A stretch of 64,000 bases of DNA from assembly GCF_900172295.1 (NCBI RefSeq), contig NZ_FWFL01000001.1:558001-622000 (forward strand). Direction: 5' to 3'. The notes beneath the pieces are model-generated. The model was not told where the DNA came from, did no database searches, and was given only the letters and a program-made list of their open reading frames with translations. Below, piece by piece: positions 46,137 through 55,402 of this stretch; the stretch's first letter is position 1; every line of letters starts with the position of its first letter. The stretch comes from Roseovarius litorisediminis (lineage in GTDB: Bacteria; Pseudomonadota; Alphaproteobacteria; Rhodobacterales; Rhodobacteraceae). Made by a program: the position numbers and the translations under genes.

Positions 46137-46213
46137 TGGTCGGGACGGCAAGATTCGAACTTGCGACCCCCTGTACCCAAAACAGGTGCGCTACCAGACT
46201 GCGCTACGCCCCG
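46137..46213 (-). tRNA. tRNA-Pro (anticodon UGG)
   Basis: The 77-base minus-strand gene forms a standard cloverleaf: acceptor CGGGGCG with CGTCCCG (one G-T pair), D-loop AGCGCAGTCTGGTAGCGC, anticodon stem CCTGT/ACAGG around TTTGGGT (anticodon TGG), T-loop GTTCGAATC, and an encoded CCA end. Confidence 0.97.
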
Positions 46214-46256
46214 GACCGAGCGCCTGTCTAAATGTCTTTCGGGGAATTGAAAAGCC

Positions 46257-46742
46257 CTAACAGGGCCATGCGGCAACTTCTGCGTCAAAAGCCGGGTGGC
46301 GCATCTGCGAACCCTCAACGATACCCAGCATTTCGGCCAAACCGCCGTTTATTTCCAGAACCGCAAGAATGCTGTTGCCACCGAAAATCGGCGATTCATC
46401 CAGTGGCTTGGCCATATGGTGAACCCGTTGCACGGTGCCGGTCTTGTCGATGAATATCATGTCCAGGGGAATCAGCGTATTTTTCATCCAGAAACCGACA
46501 ACCTGCGGTACCGGGTAAACAAAAAGCATCCCGCTGCTTTTGGGCAGGCTTTCCCGGTGCATGAGTCCTTTGGCGCGTTCTTCTTTGTCATCAGCCAGTT
46601 CAACCGAGAACCTGGCCTGCCCCCAATCGCCCCGCAGATAGACCTGATCATCGCGGCATTCACCCGAAAACGAGGTTGTTCCGATCACGGCCCAGAGAGC
46701 TGTAAGCACTACTTTAAGGGTAGCTTGACCGCTGTTTCCCAT
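46257..46742 (-). CDS. DUF192 family secreted protein
   Basis: 161 residues from the ATG at 46742, with GAGG 7 bases upstream. A GTG two codons earlier is the alternative. An N-terminal hydrophobic stretch (ATLKVVLTALWAVIGTTSFSG) is a likely signal or anchor. The DUF192 core reads FSVELADDKEERAKGLMHRE, GMLFVYP, GFWMKNTLIPLDMIFID and the ILAVLEINGG end. Function unknown; the family is small, periplasmic and widespread. It starts inside the last codons of the cold-shock gene, so the two are co-transcribed. Confidence 0.9.
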   Translation of the reverse strand: MGNSGQATLKVVLTALWAVIGTTSFSGECRDDQVYLRGDWGQARFSVELADDKEERAKGLMHRESLPKSSGMLFVYPVPQVVGFWMKNTLIPLDMIFIDKTGTVQRVHHMAKPLDESPIFGGNSILAVLEINGGLAEMLGIVEGSQMRHPAFDAEVAAWPC

Positions 46743-47245
46743 CCACACACCTCGGTCGCCATGCGACCCCTTTTACCTTCGATAACCCGGATAGCCAGTG
46801 CTTCGCCCGGTTGCAAATCTGCAAGACCGGACCGGCGCAAAACCTCGACATGAACGAAGACGTCCTCGTTCCGGCCAAATGTATTGGCAAATCCAAATCC
46901 CTTGCCTTTATCGAACCATTTAACCCGCGCAGGTTCAAGAGGTGCGGCGCGGATAACCTCGGGGTCTATTTCGTCAAGATCGGCCAGGCCTGCGGTTTCG
47001 ATATCCTCTGGCGGTTCAATCACATGAACTTCGATCGCCTGGACACCACGCTCGGTATCCTGAACGTCCAGCTCAACCCCTGCGCGATCCGCGACAGAAC
47101 TCTGCCCGAAATTACGCAAAACATTTGCGTGAAGCAAAATATCAGGACCGCCTTCTTCGGCGACAACGAACCCGAAACCTTTGACCGGGTCAAACCACTT
47201 GACGCGCCCTTTTACTCTGCGAATTTCTTCATTCTCTTTGTTCAC
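46709..47245 (-). CDS. double cold-shock-domain protein
   Basis: 178 residues starting at a GTG with AGGA upstream. Two cold-shock domains occur: residues about 9-75 (GRVKWFDPVKGFGFVVAEEG, DILLHANVL) and about 105-172 (ARVKWFDKGKGFGFANTFGR, DVFVHVEVLRRSG), each with RNP1 (KGFGF) and RNP2-like motifs. An acidic linker rich in Glu and Asp joins them. Such tandem proteins are typical of alphaproteobacteria and bind single-stranded RNA or DNA, often in stationary phase. It overlaps the DUF192 start. Confidence 0.95.
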   Translation of the reverse strand: MNKENEEIRRVKGRVKWFDPVKGFGFVVAEEGGPDILLHANVLRNFGQSSVADRAGVELDVQDTERGVQAIEVHVIEPPEDIETAGLADLDEIDPEVIRAAPLEPARVKWFDKGKGFGFANTFGRNEDVFVHVEVLRRSGLADLQPGEALAIRVIEGKRGRMATEVCGWETAVKLPLK

Positions 47246-47367
47246 TTCGTCCTACCCACTAGTCTTCATCCCCAAGACCATAACCACTCTTGCTCCAATT
47301 CGGTGCCCGCATGCAAGGTGAAAATCCCCATACCATTCAATGCGTTGCATTTTACGTAACGCGAATG

Positions 47368-47970
47368 TCACGGATTTAAACGCAAGATTTCCCATTCTTC
47401 TTCACATGTTTCGCGCCGCCAAACAATCCGGTCATGTAGTCTGAATGCGCCATCTGCCCAGAATTCAATCTCGACTGGATTGATTCTGTAACCTCCCCAA
47501 AAGGATGGCCGTGGCGGATTCGTTCCTTTTTGTGCAGTCACCTTTGCAACCTTCGCCATTAACTCCGCACGCGACCCCAGTGGCTGCGACTGTCTTGATG
47601 CCCAGGCCCCCAACCGACTTTTGAGAGATCGCGACGCATAATAATCGTCCGCCTGAATCCCTTCTTCACGCGTCACTGTACCACGAATCCGGATTTGACG
47701 ACGCAAAGATTTCCAGTGAAGCACCAGGGCGGCTTTGCCACTGGCCTCAATTTCCTGTCCTTTTGCACTGTTGTAATTCGTATAAAAAACGAAGGCCGCG
47801 TCTTCGATCTCTTTCAAAAGAACCATGCGGACATTCGGCAATCCCGTTGGGTCAACGGTTGCCAGAGCAACAGCATTTGGGTCGTTTATTTCGCTCGCCT
47901 CTGCCTCGCTCAGCCAGCGGCGTGCGATCGTAAATGGGCTGTCCCCAGCGAAAATTCCGTCTCGTTCCAT
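47368..47970 (-). CDS. pdxH: pyridoxamine 5'-phosphate oxidase
   Basis: 200 residues. The FMN enzyme makes pyridoxal 5'-phosphate from the pyridoxine or pyridoxamine phosphates. Motifs: [23 protein letters not shown] (FMN phosphate site, in parts), [30 protein letters not shown], and the C-terminal [17 protein letters not shown] with the conserved final proline. The ATG at 47970 is divergent from fabI, about 170 bases away. Confidence 0.95.
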   Translation of the reverse strand: MERDGIFAGDSPFTIARRWLSEAEASEINDPNAVALATVDPTGLPNVRMVLLKEIEDAAFVFYTNYNSAKGQEIEASGKAALVLHWKSLRRQIRIRGTVTREEGIQADDYYASRSLKSRLGAWASRQSQPLGSRAELMAKVAKVTAQKGTNPPRPSFWGGYRINPVEIEFWADGAFRLHDRIVWRRETCEEEWEILRLNP

Positions 47971-48139
47971 TTTGATGCGCCATGGTAAAATTGAAATTTA
48001 GCGCAACCTCATCACTTTTCATCTCTCAAGTCCATGTTTGTATCGCTGAAACAGCATCCCACCTTTTGCGCCTTGCCCTTGATGCGTCACTGCTGATCGC
48101 CTAAAGGAAATGGATTAACCAAAAGGCCGAGGGCAAGAT

Positions 48140-48946
48140 ATGTCGAACAATTTGATGGCAGGCAAACGCGGACTGATCATGGGGCTGGCCAATGACAAGT
48201 CAATTGCCTGGGGTATTGCCAAGGCCTGCGCTGACGCGGGTGCAGAGCTTGCCTTCAGTTATATGGGCGATGCCTTCAAGAAACGGGTCGAGCCATTGGC
48301 GGCGCAACTGGGTGTAACCAATCTGTTTGATTGTGACGTGTCCGACCCCGATTCAATTGATGCAGCCTTTGCCGAAATCGAAAAGGTCTGGGGGAAAATC
48401 GACTTTCTGGTTCATGCCATCGGCTTTTCCGACAAGAACGAATTGCGCGGGCGCTACATCGACACCAGCCGTGAAAACTTTGTGATGACAATGGATGTGT
48501 CGGTCTATTCCTTCACCGCCGTCGCACAGCGCGCTGAGAAACTCATGACCGATGGCGGCTCAATGCTGACCCTCACCTATTACGGCGCCGAACAGGTCAT
48601 GCCGCATTATAATGTTATGGGCGTGGCCAAGGCTGCCCTTGAGGCATCGGTCAAATACCTGGCCGAGGACCTGGGCAAGGACCGTATTCGCGTCAACGCC
48701 ATCAGCGCCGGCCCGATCAAGACACTAGCGGCCAGCGGCATTGGGGATTTTCGTTATATTCTGAAGTGGAACGAGCTTAATTCGCCCCTGCGGCGGAACG
48801 TAACCATCGACGACGTCGGCAATTCAGCGCTTTATCTGCTGTCCGATCTGGGCAGTGGCGTCACCGGCGAGAATCTGCATGTCGACGCGGGCTATCACAT
48901 CGTCGGTATGAAAGCAGTGGACGCCCCCGATATCGACGCAACATAA
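48140..48946 (+). CDS. fabI: enoyl-[acyl-carrier-protein] reductase (NADH), FabI
   Basis: 268 residues, short-chain dehydrogenase fold of FabI type. It reduces enoyl-ACP in fatty acid elongation and is the triclosan target in other bacteria. It has the nucleotide-binding GLANDKSIAWGIAKA pattern and the catalytic Tyr-x6-Lys in HYNVMGVAKAALEA, preceded by LTYYGAEQVMPHY, where FabI has two tyrosines. The end DAGYHIVGM is diagnostic. A GAGGGCAAG ribosome site precedes the ATG at 48140. Confidence 0.96.
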   Translation: MSNNLMAGKRGLIMGLANDKSIAWGIAKACADAGAELAFSYMGDAFKKRVEPLAAQLGVTNLFDCDVSDPDSIDAAFAEIEKVWGKIDFLVHAIGFSDKNELRGRYIDTSRENFVMTMDVSVYSFTAVAQRAEKLMTDGGSMLTLTYYGAEQVMPHYNVMGVAKAALEASVKYLAEDLGKDRIRVNAISAGPIKTLAASGIGDFRYILKWNELNSPLRRNVTIDDVGNSALYLLSDLGSGVTGENLHVDAGYHIVGMKAVDAPDIDAT

Positions 48947-48961
48947 CAAGGGAAACCGGCG

Positions 48962-49564
48962 ATGTCCGCGGCGGATCTTATTGCGTTCAACATCATTCTG
49001 GCCGCGGCCCTGATTAGCCCTGGCCCCGCCCTGCTGTTTTCCCTGCGCACCGCCATGTCCGACGGCCGGGCGGCAGGTTTCGCTGCAGGTGCTGGTCTGG
49101 CCGTCATGGCTGGCCTGTGGACTTTAGCGGCGCTGCTGGGATTGGAAAGCCTGTTTTTGCAGTTTCCCTGGGCTTATCTGAGCATGAAGATTTGCGGCGC
49201 CCTTTATCTTCTCTACATTGCATGGAGCGTCTGGCGATCTGCGAGCAAGCCTGTCGGCAATAGTGTCAGACCCCGCGGTCGCGCCTTTAAGGATGGTATG
49301 CTGATCAACCTGGGCAACCCCAAATCGGTCCTGTTCGCAGCCGCCGTGCTGGTTGTCGTCTTCCCCAAGGGATTAAGCGCGGCAGAGATCACTTTGATCG
49401 TAGGCAACCACATAGCAGTTGAGGTCCTTTTCTACGCCCTTTTTGCGTTTCTGGTAAGCGGACGGATGGCGCGGCAAGCCTATCTGGGGGCTAAACCGAT
49501 TGTGGATAGAATGGCCGCAATGCTTTTGGGGGCATTGGGGCTGAAACTTTTGCTGGACAGGTGA
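48962..49564 (+). CDS. LysE family amino-acid exporter
   Basis: 200 residues with about six membrane helices. The LysE/RhtB signature [19 protein letters not shown] follows the first helix, and [21 protein letters not shown] marks the middle. It exports amino acids or related metabolites; the substrate is unknown. It follows fabI after 15 bases and precedes gpt with its stop (TGA) overlapping the possible upstream gpt start, so it belongs to a short operon with them. Confidence 0.92.
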   Translation: MSAADLIAFNIILAAALISPGPALLFSLRTAMSDGRAAGFAAGAGLAVMAGLWTLAALLGLESLFLQFPWAYLSMKICGALYLLYIAWSVWRSASKPVGNSVRPRGRAFKDGMLINLGNPKSVLFAAAVLVVVFPKGLSAAEITLIVGNHIAVEVLFYALFAFLVSGRMARQAYLGAKPIVDRMAAMLLGALGLKLLLDR

Positions 49565-49569
49565 CACGA

Positions 49570-50067
49570 ATGAACGATCGACTCCCTCATGAAAAGGGCT
49601 TTCACGTCAGTTGGGATCAAATCCATCGGGATGCCCGTGCTCTGGCATGGCGCCTTCAGGGTGTAGCCCCCGAAGGCGGTTGGCGCGCCGTGGTGGCCAT
49701 CACCCGGGGTGGCATGGCGCCCGCGATGATCGTGGCGCGCGAACTGGATATTCGCACCGTCGATACGATAAGCGTCAAATCCTATGACCATCAAACCCAA
49801 AGCGAACCGCGGGTGATCAAATCACCGGATATGGATATCATTGGCGATGGCGAGGGCGTTTTGATTGTAGATGACCTTGTGGACACCGGCAAAACACTCG
49901 AAGTGGTTCGTGCTAAAATGCCGAAGGCACATGTTGCGACGGTTTATGCCAAACCGATGGGCCGCAGTCAGGTCAATACATTCGTCACCGAAGTAAGCCA
50001 GGATACCTGGATATTCTTTCCGTGGGATATGGCCCTGCAATACGTCGAACCCTATCGCGGAACGTAA
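49570..50067 (+). CDS. gpt: xanthine-guanine phosphoribosyltransferase
   Basis: 165 residues from the ATG at 49570. It salvages guanine, xanthine and hypoxanthine to their nucleotides. The PRPP-binding motif is [14 protein letters not shown]; the start [20 protein letters not shown] and [16 protein letters not shown] are typical of Gpt. The end [13 protein letters not shown] closes the purine pocket. It lies 5 bases after the LysE-type gene. Confidence 0.95.
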   Translation: MNDRLPHEKGFHVSWDQIHRDARALAWRLQGVAPEGGWRAVVAITRGGMAPAMIVARELDIRTVDTISVKSYDHQTQSEPRVIKSPDMDIIGDGEGVLIVDDLVDTGKTLEVVRAKMPKAHVATVYAKPMGRSQVNTFVTEVSQDTWIFFPWDMALQYVEPYRGT

Positions 50068-50148
50068 TTTCGAACTTTCCGGCAGATAACCAGCCCTGCT
50101 AATGACACATATGTTTGCGGCCATTCAAACCCGCCTCAGGAGACGAAA

Positions 50149-51351
50149 ATGCATCTGCCGCGCACCGCAACCACCTTTTTCCCGCCGGTCATGGAGGCGC
50201 GTCGCTGGCTGGAGGGCGTAGAATTTCCGCCCGAACGCCCGCTGATCAACGTCAGTCAGGCCGCCCCGGTTGATCCGCCGCCAAAACTATTGCGTCAGGT
50301 GATTGCCGAGGCCGCCCTGAACACGCCCGAGGCGCACCTCTACGGCCCGGTTCTGGGTTTGCCCGCTCTGCGCGAAGAAGTGGCAAGCCAATGGTGTGCT
50401 GCTTACGAGGGCGAAATCTCGGCCAGCAACGTTGCAATCACGTCAGGGTGTAATCAGGCGTTTTGTGCGGCGATCAGCACACTTTGCGCCGAAGGGGATG
50501 AGGTTATCCTTCCAACCCCTTGGTACTTCAACCATAAAATGTGGCTGGACATGGTCGGGGTCAAGACCGTTCCATTGCCCGCTGGCGCGGAACTTTTACC
50601 CGACCCCGGTCAGGCCGAAGCCCTGATCACCGACCGGACCCGCGCCATTTCACTGGTTACCCCAAATAACCCCGGCGGCGTGGAATACCCTGCCGATCTG
50701 GTACATGCCTTCTTTGAACTTGCCCGCCGTCGCGGTATCGCTCTGATCGTGGATGAAACCTATCGCGATTTTGACGCGCGCCCCGGTGCTCCGCATGATC
50801 TTTTCAAGGATCCTGACTGGCACGACACCCTGATCCAGCTTTATTCCTTTTCCAAGGCTTACCGGCTGACTGGTCATCGCGTGGGCGCCATGGTGGCAGC
50901 CCCGGAACGCCTGGGCGAGGCCGAAAAGTTTCTTGATACGGTCACCATCTGCCCCAATCAACTGGGTCAGATTGCGGCCCTTTGGGGAATGAAGAACCTT
51001 GGCCAGTGGCTGGCCGGAGAACGCGCCGAGATTCTGGATCGACGCGCCGCCATTCACGACAACATGCCCCGCCTTTCGGCGCAGGGCTGGCAATTGCTGG
51101 GTTGCGGTGCCTATTTTGCCTATATGCAGCATCCGTTTGATATGCCATCGGATAAGCTGGCCCAAAAACTTGTGGCCGAGGCCGGTATTCTGCTGCTGCC
51201 CGGAACGATGTTCCAACCTGCAAATGACCCTTCAGGGGCGCGCCAACTGAGGATTGCTTTCGCCAATGTCAACCGTGCCGAGATTGGCGACCTCTTTGAC
51301 CGGTTAGAGGCGCTGCGCTGGCCTCTTGCCCCTGCCGGTGTCAACGCGTAG
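50149..51351 (+). CDS. class I/II pyridoxal-phosphate aminotransferase
   Basis: 400 residues, fold-type I aminotransferase. The PLP lysine is in LYSFSKAYRLTGHRVG; LVTPNNPGGVEYP and VDETYRDFD supply Asn and Asp cofactor contacts, and ITSGCNQAFCAA the phosphate loop. It begins HLPRTATTFFPPVMEARRWL and reads cleanly to the end. The substrate is not evident; aspartate- or aromatic-type transamination is possible. It has an AGGAG ribosome site (50138-50142) and sits between gpt and the PpiD-like gene. Confidence 0.93.
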   Translation: MHLPRTATTFFPPVMEARRWLEGVEFPPERPLINVSQAAPVDPPPKLLRQVIAEAALNTPEAHLYGPVLGLPALREEVASQWCAAYEGEISASNVAITSGCNQAFCAAISTLCAEGDEVILPTPWYFNHKMWLDMVGVKTVPLPAGAELLPDPGQAEALITDRTRAISLVTPNNPGGVEYPADLVHAFFELARRRGIALIVDETYRDFDARPGAPHDLFKDPDWHDTLIQLYSFSKAYRLTGHRVGAMVAAPERLGEAEKFLDTVTICPNQLGQIAALWGMKNLGQWLAGERAEILDRRAAIHDNMPRLSAQGWQLLGCGAYFAYMQHPFDMPSDKLAQKLVAEAGILLLPGTMFQPANDPSGARQLRIAFANVNRAEIGDLFDRLEALRWPLAPAGVNA

Positions 51352-51395
51352 ACAGTCGCGCAAGCAAAAGTTTCACCCGAAAGACAGGGGGCCAC

Positions 51396-53234
51396 ATGGC
51401 GGGCAAAGGTATCTCGAAATCTCTGGTGTGGATCCTGATGGGCATGCTCATTCTCGGGCTTGGTGGCTTTGGTGTGACAAACCTTTCAGGCACGGTCCGG
51501 TCTGTCGGTTCGGTCGGAGACTCTGAAATCGACATCAACCAGTATGCCCGAGCGCTGCAAACTGAAATTCGTGCGCTGGAAGCTGAACGTGGCGAGGCAA
51601 TAAGTTTTGCGCAGGCACAGCAATTAGGCGTGGATCAGAACGTTCTGTCGCGTCTTGTAGCCATCGCCGCGCTGGATGACGAAACCCATCAGATGGGCAT
51701 ATCCATTGGCGATGAAAACCTGCGCAGCCAGATCGTTGATATCGCTGCATTCAAGGGTCTTGATGGCAAATTCGACCGCGAAGCCTATACATTCGCGCTT
51801 GAACAGGCCGGCCTGACCGAAGCGCAATTCGAAGAAGAAACGCGCGCGCAATCCGCCCGGACGCTTTTGCAAGCGGCTGTTGTGTCCGGGGTCAACACAC
51901 CCGACACCTATACCGACGCGCTCCTGTCATACCTGGCAGAGCGTCGCAGCATTACATGGGCGGTATTGGAACGAGACAACCTTGTGACCGGCCTGCCAGC
52001 CCCCACCGACGAAGACCTGATCGCCTATCACCAGGCAAACAAGGCGGAATTCACCAGCCCCCAGGTGAAACGCATCACCTATGCCTGGCTGACGCCGGAG
52101 ATGATCGTCGACACCATCGAAGTCGACGAGGATTCTCTGCGCGCGACCTATGAAGAGCGCCTGGAAGAGTTCAGCCAACCCGAGCGTCGCCTTCTGGAGC
52201 GCCTTGCCTTTCCCGATGCGGCCGCAGCCAAAGCGGCCCTGGACCGGATCAACGGCGGCGAAAGTTTCGAAGATATTGTAGCTGAGCGCGGACTGGACCT
52301 GACCGACATTGATATGGGCGACGTTGGGATCGCCGAACTTGAAGCGGCTGGTGAAGATGTATTTGCTGCCGAAGTCGGTGAAATCACCGGACCGCTAGAC
52401 AGTCCGGTCGGCCCCGCCCTGTTTCGGGTCAATGCGGTTCTGAAGGCGCATAAGACCACCTTTGAAGAGGCACTTCCGCAATTGCGGGATGAACTGGCCA
52501 GCGACCGCGCCCGCCGGGTCATCGAGGCGCAGATCGACGGCATTGATGATCTGCTCGCCGGGGGCGCCACAATCGAGGATTTGAGCAAAGAAACGGACCT
52601 GGAGCTTGGCCAGATCGACTGGCACGCCGACAAGGATGACGGCATCGGCGCCTACGAGGCCTTTCAGGCGTCCGCGGCGGCACTCAGCGATAGTGATTAC
52701 CCCGAAGTCGTTCAGCTTGATGATGGCGGCATTTTCGCCATGCGCCTTGATGAGGTGGTAGAACCCGCCCTGCGCCCGTTGGAAGATATACGTGATCAGG
52801 TGGTCGAAGCTTGGCGCAGGCAGGCAACGGTCAAAGCCCTGCACGCGCAGGCCGAGGCCGATCTGCTGAAACTCAACGAAGGGTCGTCTTTCGAAGATCT
52901 GGGCATGCTGACAAATCAAGTTCAGGACCTGACCAGACAAGGGTTTCAGCCGGGGACACCGGCGGATTTCATCGAAACCGTATTCGGTATGGAAAAGGGT
53001 GCAACCCGGATCATCGACGGAACCGGTCGGGTATTCATTCTGCGCCTTGATGACATCCAGCCGCCTGACGAAAACAGCGACGACGTAAAGCAACTCCGCA
53101 AGGCGCTTCAGGATCAGGCCGCAGGCGATCTGTCACAGGATCTGTTTCAGGCCATGGCGAACGATATTCGTGGCCGTGTCGGAATCCAACTGAACCAGCA
53201 GGCATTGAACGCCGTGCATGCAAACTTTCAGTAA
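51396..53234 (+). CDS. PpiD-like periplasmic peptidyl-prolyl isomerase/chaperone
   Basis: 612 residues. There is one N-terminal membrane helix (SLVWILMGMLILGLGGFG), a SurA_N-like chaperone region (about 30-200), then a parvulin-type domain (about 265-365: RRLLERLAFPDAAAAKAAL, EVGEITGPLDSPVGPALFRV) and a helical C-terminal part. Inner-membrane-anchored chaperones of this sort assist outer-membrane and exported protein folding. The parvulin core looks divergent, so isomerase activity is uncertain. trpE starts 13 bases downstream. Confidence 0.9.
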   Translation: MAGKGISKSLVWILMGMLILGLGGFGVTNLSGTVRSVGSVGDSEIDINQYARALQTEIRALEAERGEAISFAQAQQLGVDQNVLSRLVAIAALDDETHQMGISIGDENLRSQIVDIAAFKGLDGKFDREAYTFALEQAGLTEAQFEEETRAQSARTLLQAAVVSGVNTPDTYTDALLSYLAERRSITWAVLERDNLVTGLPAPTDEDLIAYHQANKAEFTSPQVKRITYAWLTPEMIVDTIEVDEDSLRATYEERLEEFSQPERRLLERLAFPDAAAAKAALDRINGGESFEDIVAERGLDLTDIDMGDVGIAELEAAGEDVFAAEVGEITGPLDSPVGPALFRVNAVLKAHKTTFEEALPQLRDELASDRARRVIEAQIDGIDDLLAGGATIEDLSKETDLELGQIDWHADKDDGIGAYEAFQASAAALSDSDYPEVVQLDDGGIFAMRLDEVVEPALRPLEDIRDQVVEAWRRQATVKALHAQAEADLLKLNEGSSFEDLGMLTNQVQDLTRQGFQPGTPADFIETVFGMEKGATRIIDGTGRVFILRLDDIQPPDENSDDVKQLRKALQDQAAGDLSQDLFQAMANDIRGRVGIQLNQQALNAVHANFQ

Positions 53235-53246
53235 GGGACGGCAAAG

Positions 53247-54758
53247 TTGGAACTGACACCCTCCTTTGACGATTTTGCCCAGCGGTATGACGCCGGCCAG
53301 AACGCCCTGGTCTACACCCGTCTGGCGGCTGATCTTGATACCCCCGTTTCCCTGATGCTCAAACTCACGGGCGCTGCAAAAGACGCCTTTGTGCTCGAAT
53401 CGGTCACAGGCGGCGAAGTGCGCGGTCGCTATTCGATCATCGGAATGAAACCCGATCTTATCTGGCAATGCCACGGAGAAACCAGCCGGATAAACCGGCA
53501 GGCCCGCTATGACACTGAAACCTTCGAAGATGAACCTGGCCATCCGCTTGAAAACCTCAGATCTCTGATCGCGGAAAGCCGGATTGACCTGCCCGATGAC
53601 CTGCCCGCCGCCAGTGCAGGCCTGTTCGGCTATCTGGGATATGACATGATCCGCCTGGTCGAGCATCTGCCGGATGTAAACCCCGACCCACTTGGTCTGC
53701 CGGATGCGCTGATGCTACGCCCGTCGGTGGTGGCGGTTCTGGACGGCGTGAAGGGCGAGGTGACTGTGGTTGCCCCTGCCTGGGTCAGTTCAGGCCAGTC
53801 CGCCAAAGCGGCCTATGCGCAGGCGGCCGAGCGGGTGATGGACGCGGTCCGCGACCTTGAACGCGCCCTGCCCCAGGCCAGCCGAAATCTGGGCGAGGCC
53901 CATGAAGACGCCAAGCCGGTTTCGAACTTTACCCGTGACGGCTACAAAGCCGCCGTGGAAAAGGCCAAGGACTACATTCGCGCAGGTGATATTTTTCAGG
54001 TGGTGCCCTCGCAACGTTGGACCCAGACGTTCCGCCAACCGCCGTTTTCGCTCTATCGGTCCCTGAGGCGTACAAACCCGTCGCCCTTTATGTTTTATTT
54101 TAACTTTGGCAGCTTTCAGGTTGTCGGCGCCAGTCCCGAAATTCTGGTGCGCGTGTTTGGCAATGAGGTCACGATACGCCCCATCGCCGGAACCCGTCCG
54201 CGGGGGGCCACCCCCGAAGAGGACCGCGCCAACGAGGCTGATCTGATGGCCGATCAGAAAGAACTGGCTGAACATCTGATGCTGCTTGATCTGGGCCGCA
54301 ATGATACCGGGCGCGTGTCAAAGATCGGCACGGTTCACCCGACAGAAAAGTTTGTCATCGAGCGCTACAGCCATGTCATGCACATCGTCAGCAACGTCGT
54401 CGGCGAACTGGCCGAAGATCAGGATGCGCTAAGTGCCCTGTTGGCGGGTCTGCCTGCGGGCACGGTATCCGGTGCTCCCAAGGTGCGCGCGATGGAAATC
54501 ATCGACGAGTTGGAGCCCGAAAAGCGCGGCGTTTATGGCGGCGGCGTCGGCTATTTCAGCTCAAACGGCGATATGGACGTCTGCATCGCCCTGCGCACCG
54601 CTGTGGTAAAGGACGAAAAGCTTTATATTCAGGCAGGTGGCGGTGTTGTCTATGACAGCGACCCCGAGTCCGAATATATGGAAACGGTCCACAAATCCAA
54701 CGCCATCCGCCGCGCAGCCGCCGATGCGGCGCGCTTCAACGGCGACGGCAACCGCTGA
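53247..54758 (+). CDS. trpE: anthranilate synthase component I
   Basis: 503 residues starting at a TTG at 53247, with AAGGGACGG upstream. It converts chorismate to anthranilate with TrpG. The tryptophan feedback site is seen as LESV (DAFVLESVTGGEVRGRYS). The catalytic domain has NPSPFMFYFNFGSFQVVGASPE, RPIAGTRPRG, LLDLGRNDTGRVSK, LPAGTVSGAPKVRAMEIIDE and GGGVVYDSDPESEYMET. It follows the PpiD-like gene closely and ends at a strong terminator, so trpG, 2.4 kb downstream, needs its own promoter. Confidence 0.97.
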   Translation: MELTPSFDDFAQRYDAGQNALVYTRLAADLDTPVSLMLKLTGAAKDAFVLESVTGGEVRGRYSIIGMKPDLIWQCHGETSRINRQARYDTETFEDEPGHPLENLRSLIAESRIDLPDDLPAASAGLFGYLGYDMIRLVEHLPDVNPDPLGLPDALMLRPSVVAVLDGVKGEVTVVAPAWVSSGQSAKAAYAQAAERVMDAVRDLERALPQASRNLGEAHEDAKPVSNFTRDGYKAAVEKAKDYIRAGDIFQVVPSQRWTQTFRQPPFSLYRSLRRTNPSPFMFYFNFGSFQVVGASPEILVRVFGNEVTIRPIAGTRPRGATPEEDRANEADLMADQKELAEHLMLLDLGRNDTGRVSKIGTVHPTEKFVIERYSHVMHIVSNVVGELAEDQDALSALLAGLPAGTVSGAPKVRAMEIIDELEPEKRGVYGGGVGYFSSNGDMDVCIALRTAVVKDEKLYIQAGGGVVYDSDPESEYMETVHKSNAIRRAAADAARFNGDGNR

Positions 54759-54764
54759 AAACCG

Positions 54765-54782
54765 GGGGCAGAGCCCCTTTTT
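54765..54782 (+). terminator. rho-independent terminator after trpE
   Basis: GGGGC (54765-54769) pairs with GCCCC (54773-54777) around a 3-base loop and is followed by TTTTT (54778-54782). It begins 7 bases after the trpE stop and ends before the rluE start at 54804, so trpE and rluE are probably separate units or partly attenuated. Confidence 0.8.
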
Positions 54783-54803
54783 CGCCCAGTAAGGGTTCAC
54801 ACC

Positions 54804-55349
54804 ATGGCCCGCCTGATCCTTTTCAACAAACCATTTGGCGTACTCTCGCAGTTCACCGATCAGGGAAATGCTGACAGCCCTCGGGCAACCCTGTCCGACT
54901 ATATTGATATCCCTCAGGTCTATCCCGCTGGTCGACTGGATCGAGACAGCGAAGGGCTGTTGCTGCTGACTGACGATGGCAAGCTTCAGGCACGCATTGC
55001 AAACCCCCGATTTAAAACACCCAAAACCTATTGGGTTCAGGTCGAAGGCACCCCGGACGAACAAGCGCTTGCCGCCCTGCGGCAGGGGGTGACCCTCAAG
55101 GACGGCCCCACAAGACCGGCCCAGGTCAGCCGCATGAACGCGCCAAATGTCTGGAAGCGTGATCCACCGATTCGTTACCGCAAGAACATCGCCGATAGCT
55201 GGCTGGAAATCGCCATTACCGAAGGCCGTAATCGCCAGGTTCGCCGGATGACTGCGCATATCGGCCACCCCACTTTGCGCCTCATTCGCTACCGGATTGG
55301 CGACTGGACGCTGGATGGGCTCGACAATGGCAAATGGCGTGATGCCTGA
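54804..55349 (+). CDS. rluE: 23S rRNA pseudouridine synthase RluE
   Basis: 181 residues of the RsuA/RluE type without the N-terminal S4 domain, typical of RluE, which makes pseudouridine 2457 in E. coli 23S rRNA. The start [18 protein letters not shown], the catalytic aspartate in [18 protein letters not shown] and the end [21 protein letters not shown] are diagnostic. The ATG at 54804 follows the trpE terminator, and the gene converges with the polysaccharide-deacetylase gene. Confidence 0.94.
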   Translation: MARLILFNKPFGVLSQFTDQGNADSPRATLSDYIDIPQVYPAGRLDRDSEGLLLLTDDGKLQARIANPRFKTPKTYWVQVEGTPDEQALAALRQGVTLKDGPTRPAQVSRMNAPNVWKRDPPIRYRKNIADSWLEIAITEGRNRQVRRMTAHIGHPTLRLIRYRIGDWTLDGLDNGKWRDA

Positions 55350-55402
55350 GCGCGCACAGGCGATCAGGCCCGAACACTGGAAAATTGCTGAAAATCATCA
55401 GG

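Noticed and set aside
45801..46151. 116-codon minus-strand frame between tRNA-Pro and nrdJ
   Set aside because: It runs into the tRNA-Pro gene, and its composition and lack of a ribosome site argue against coding.
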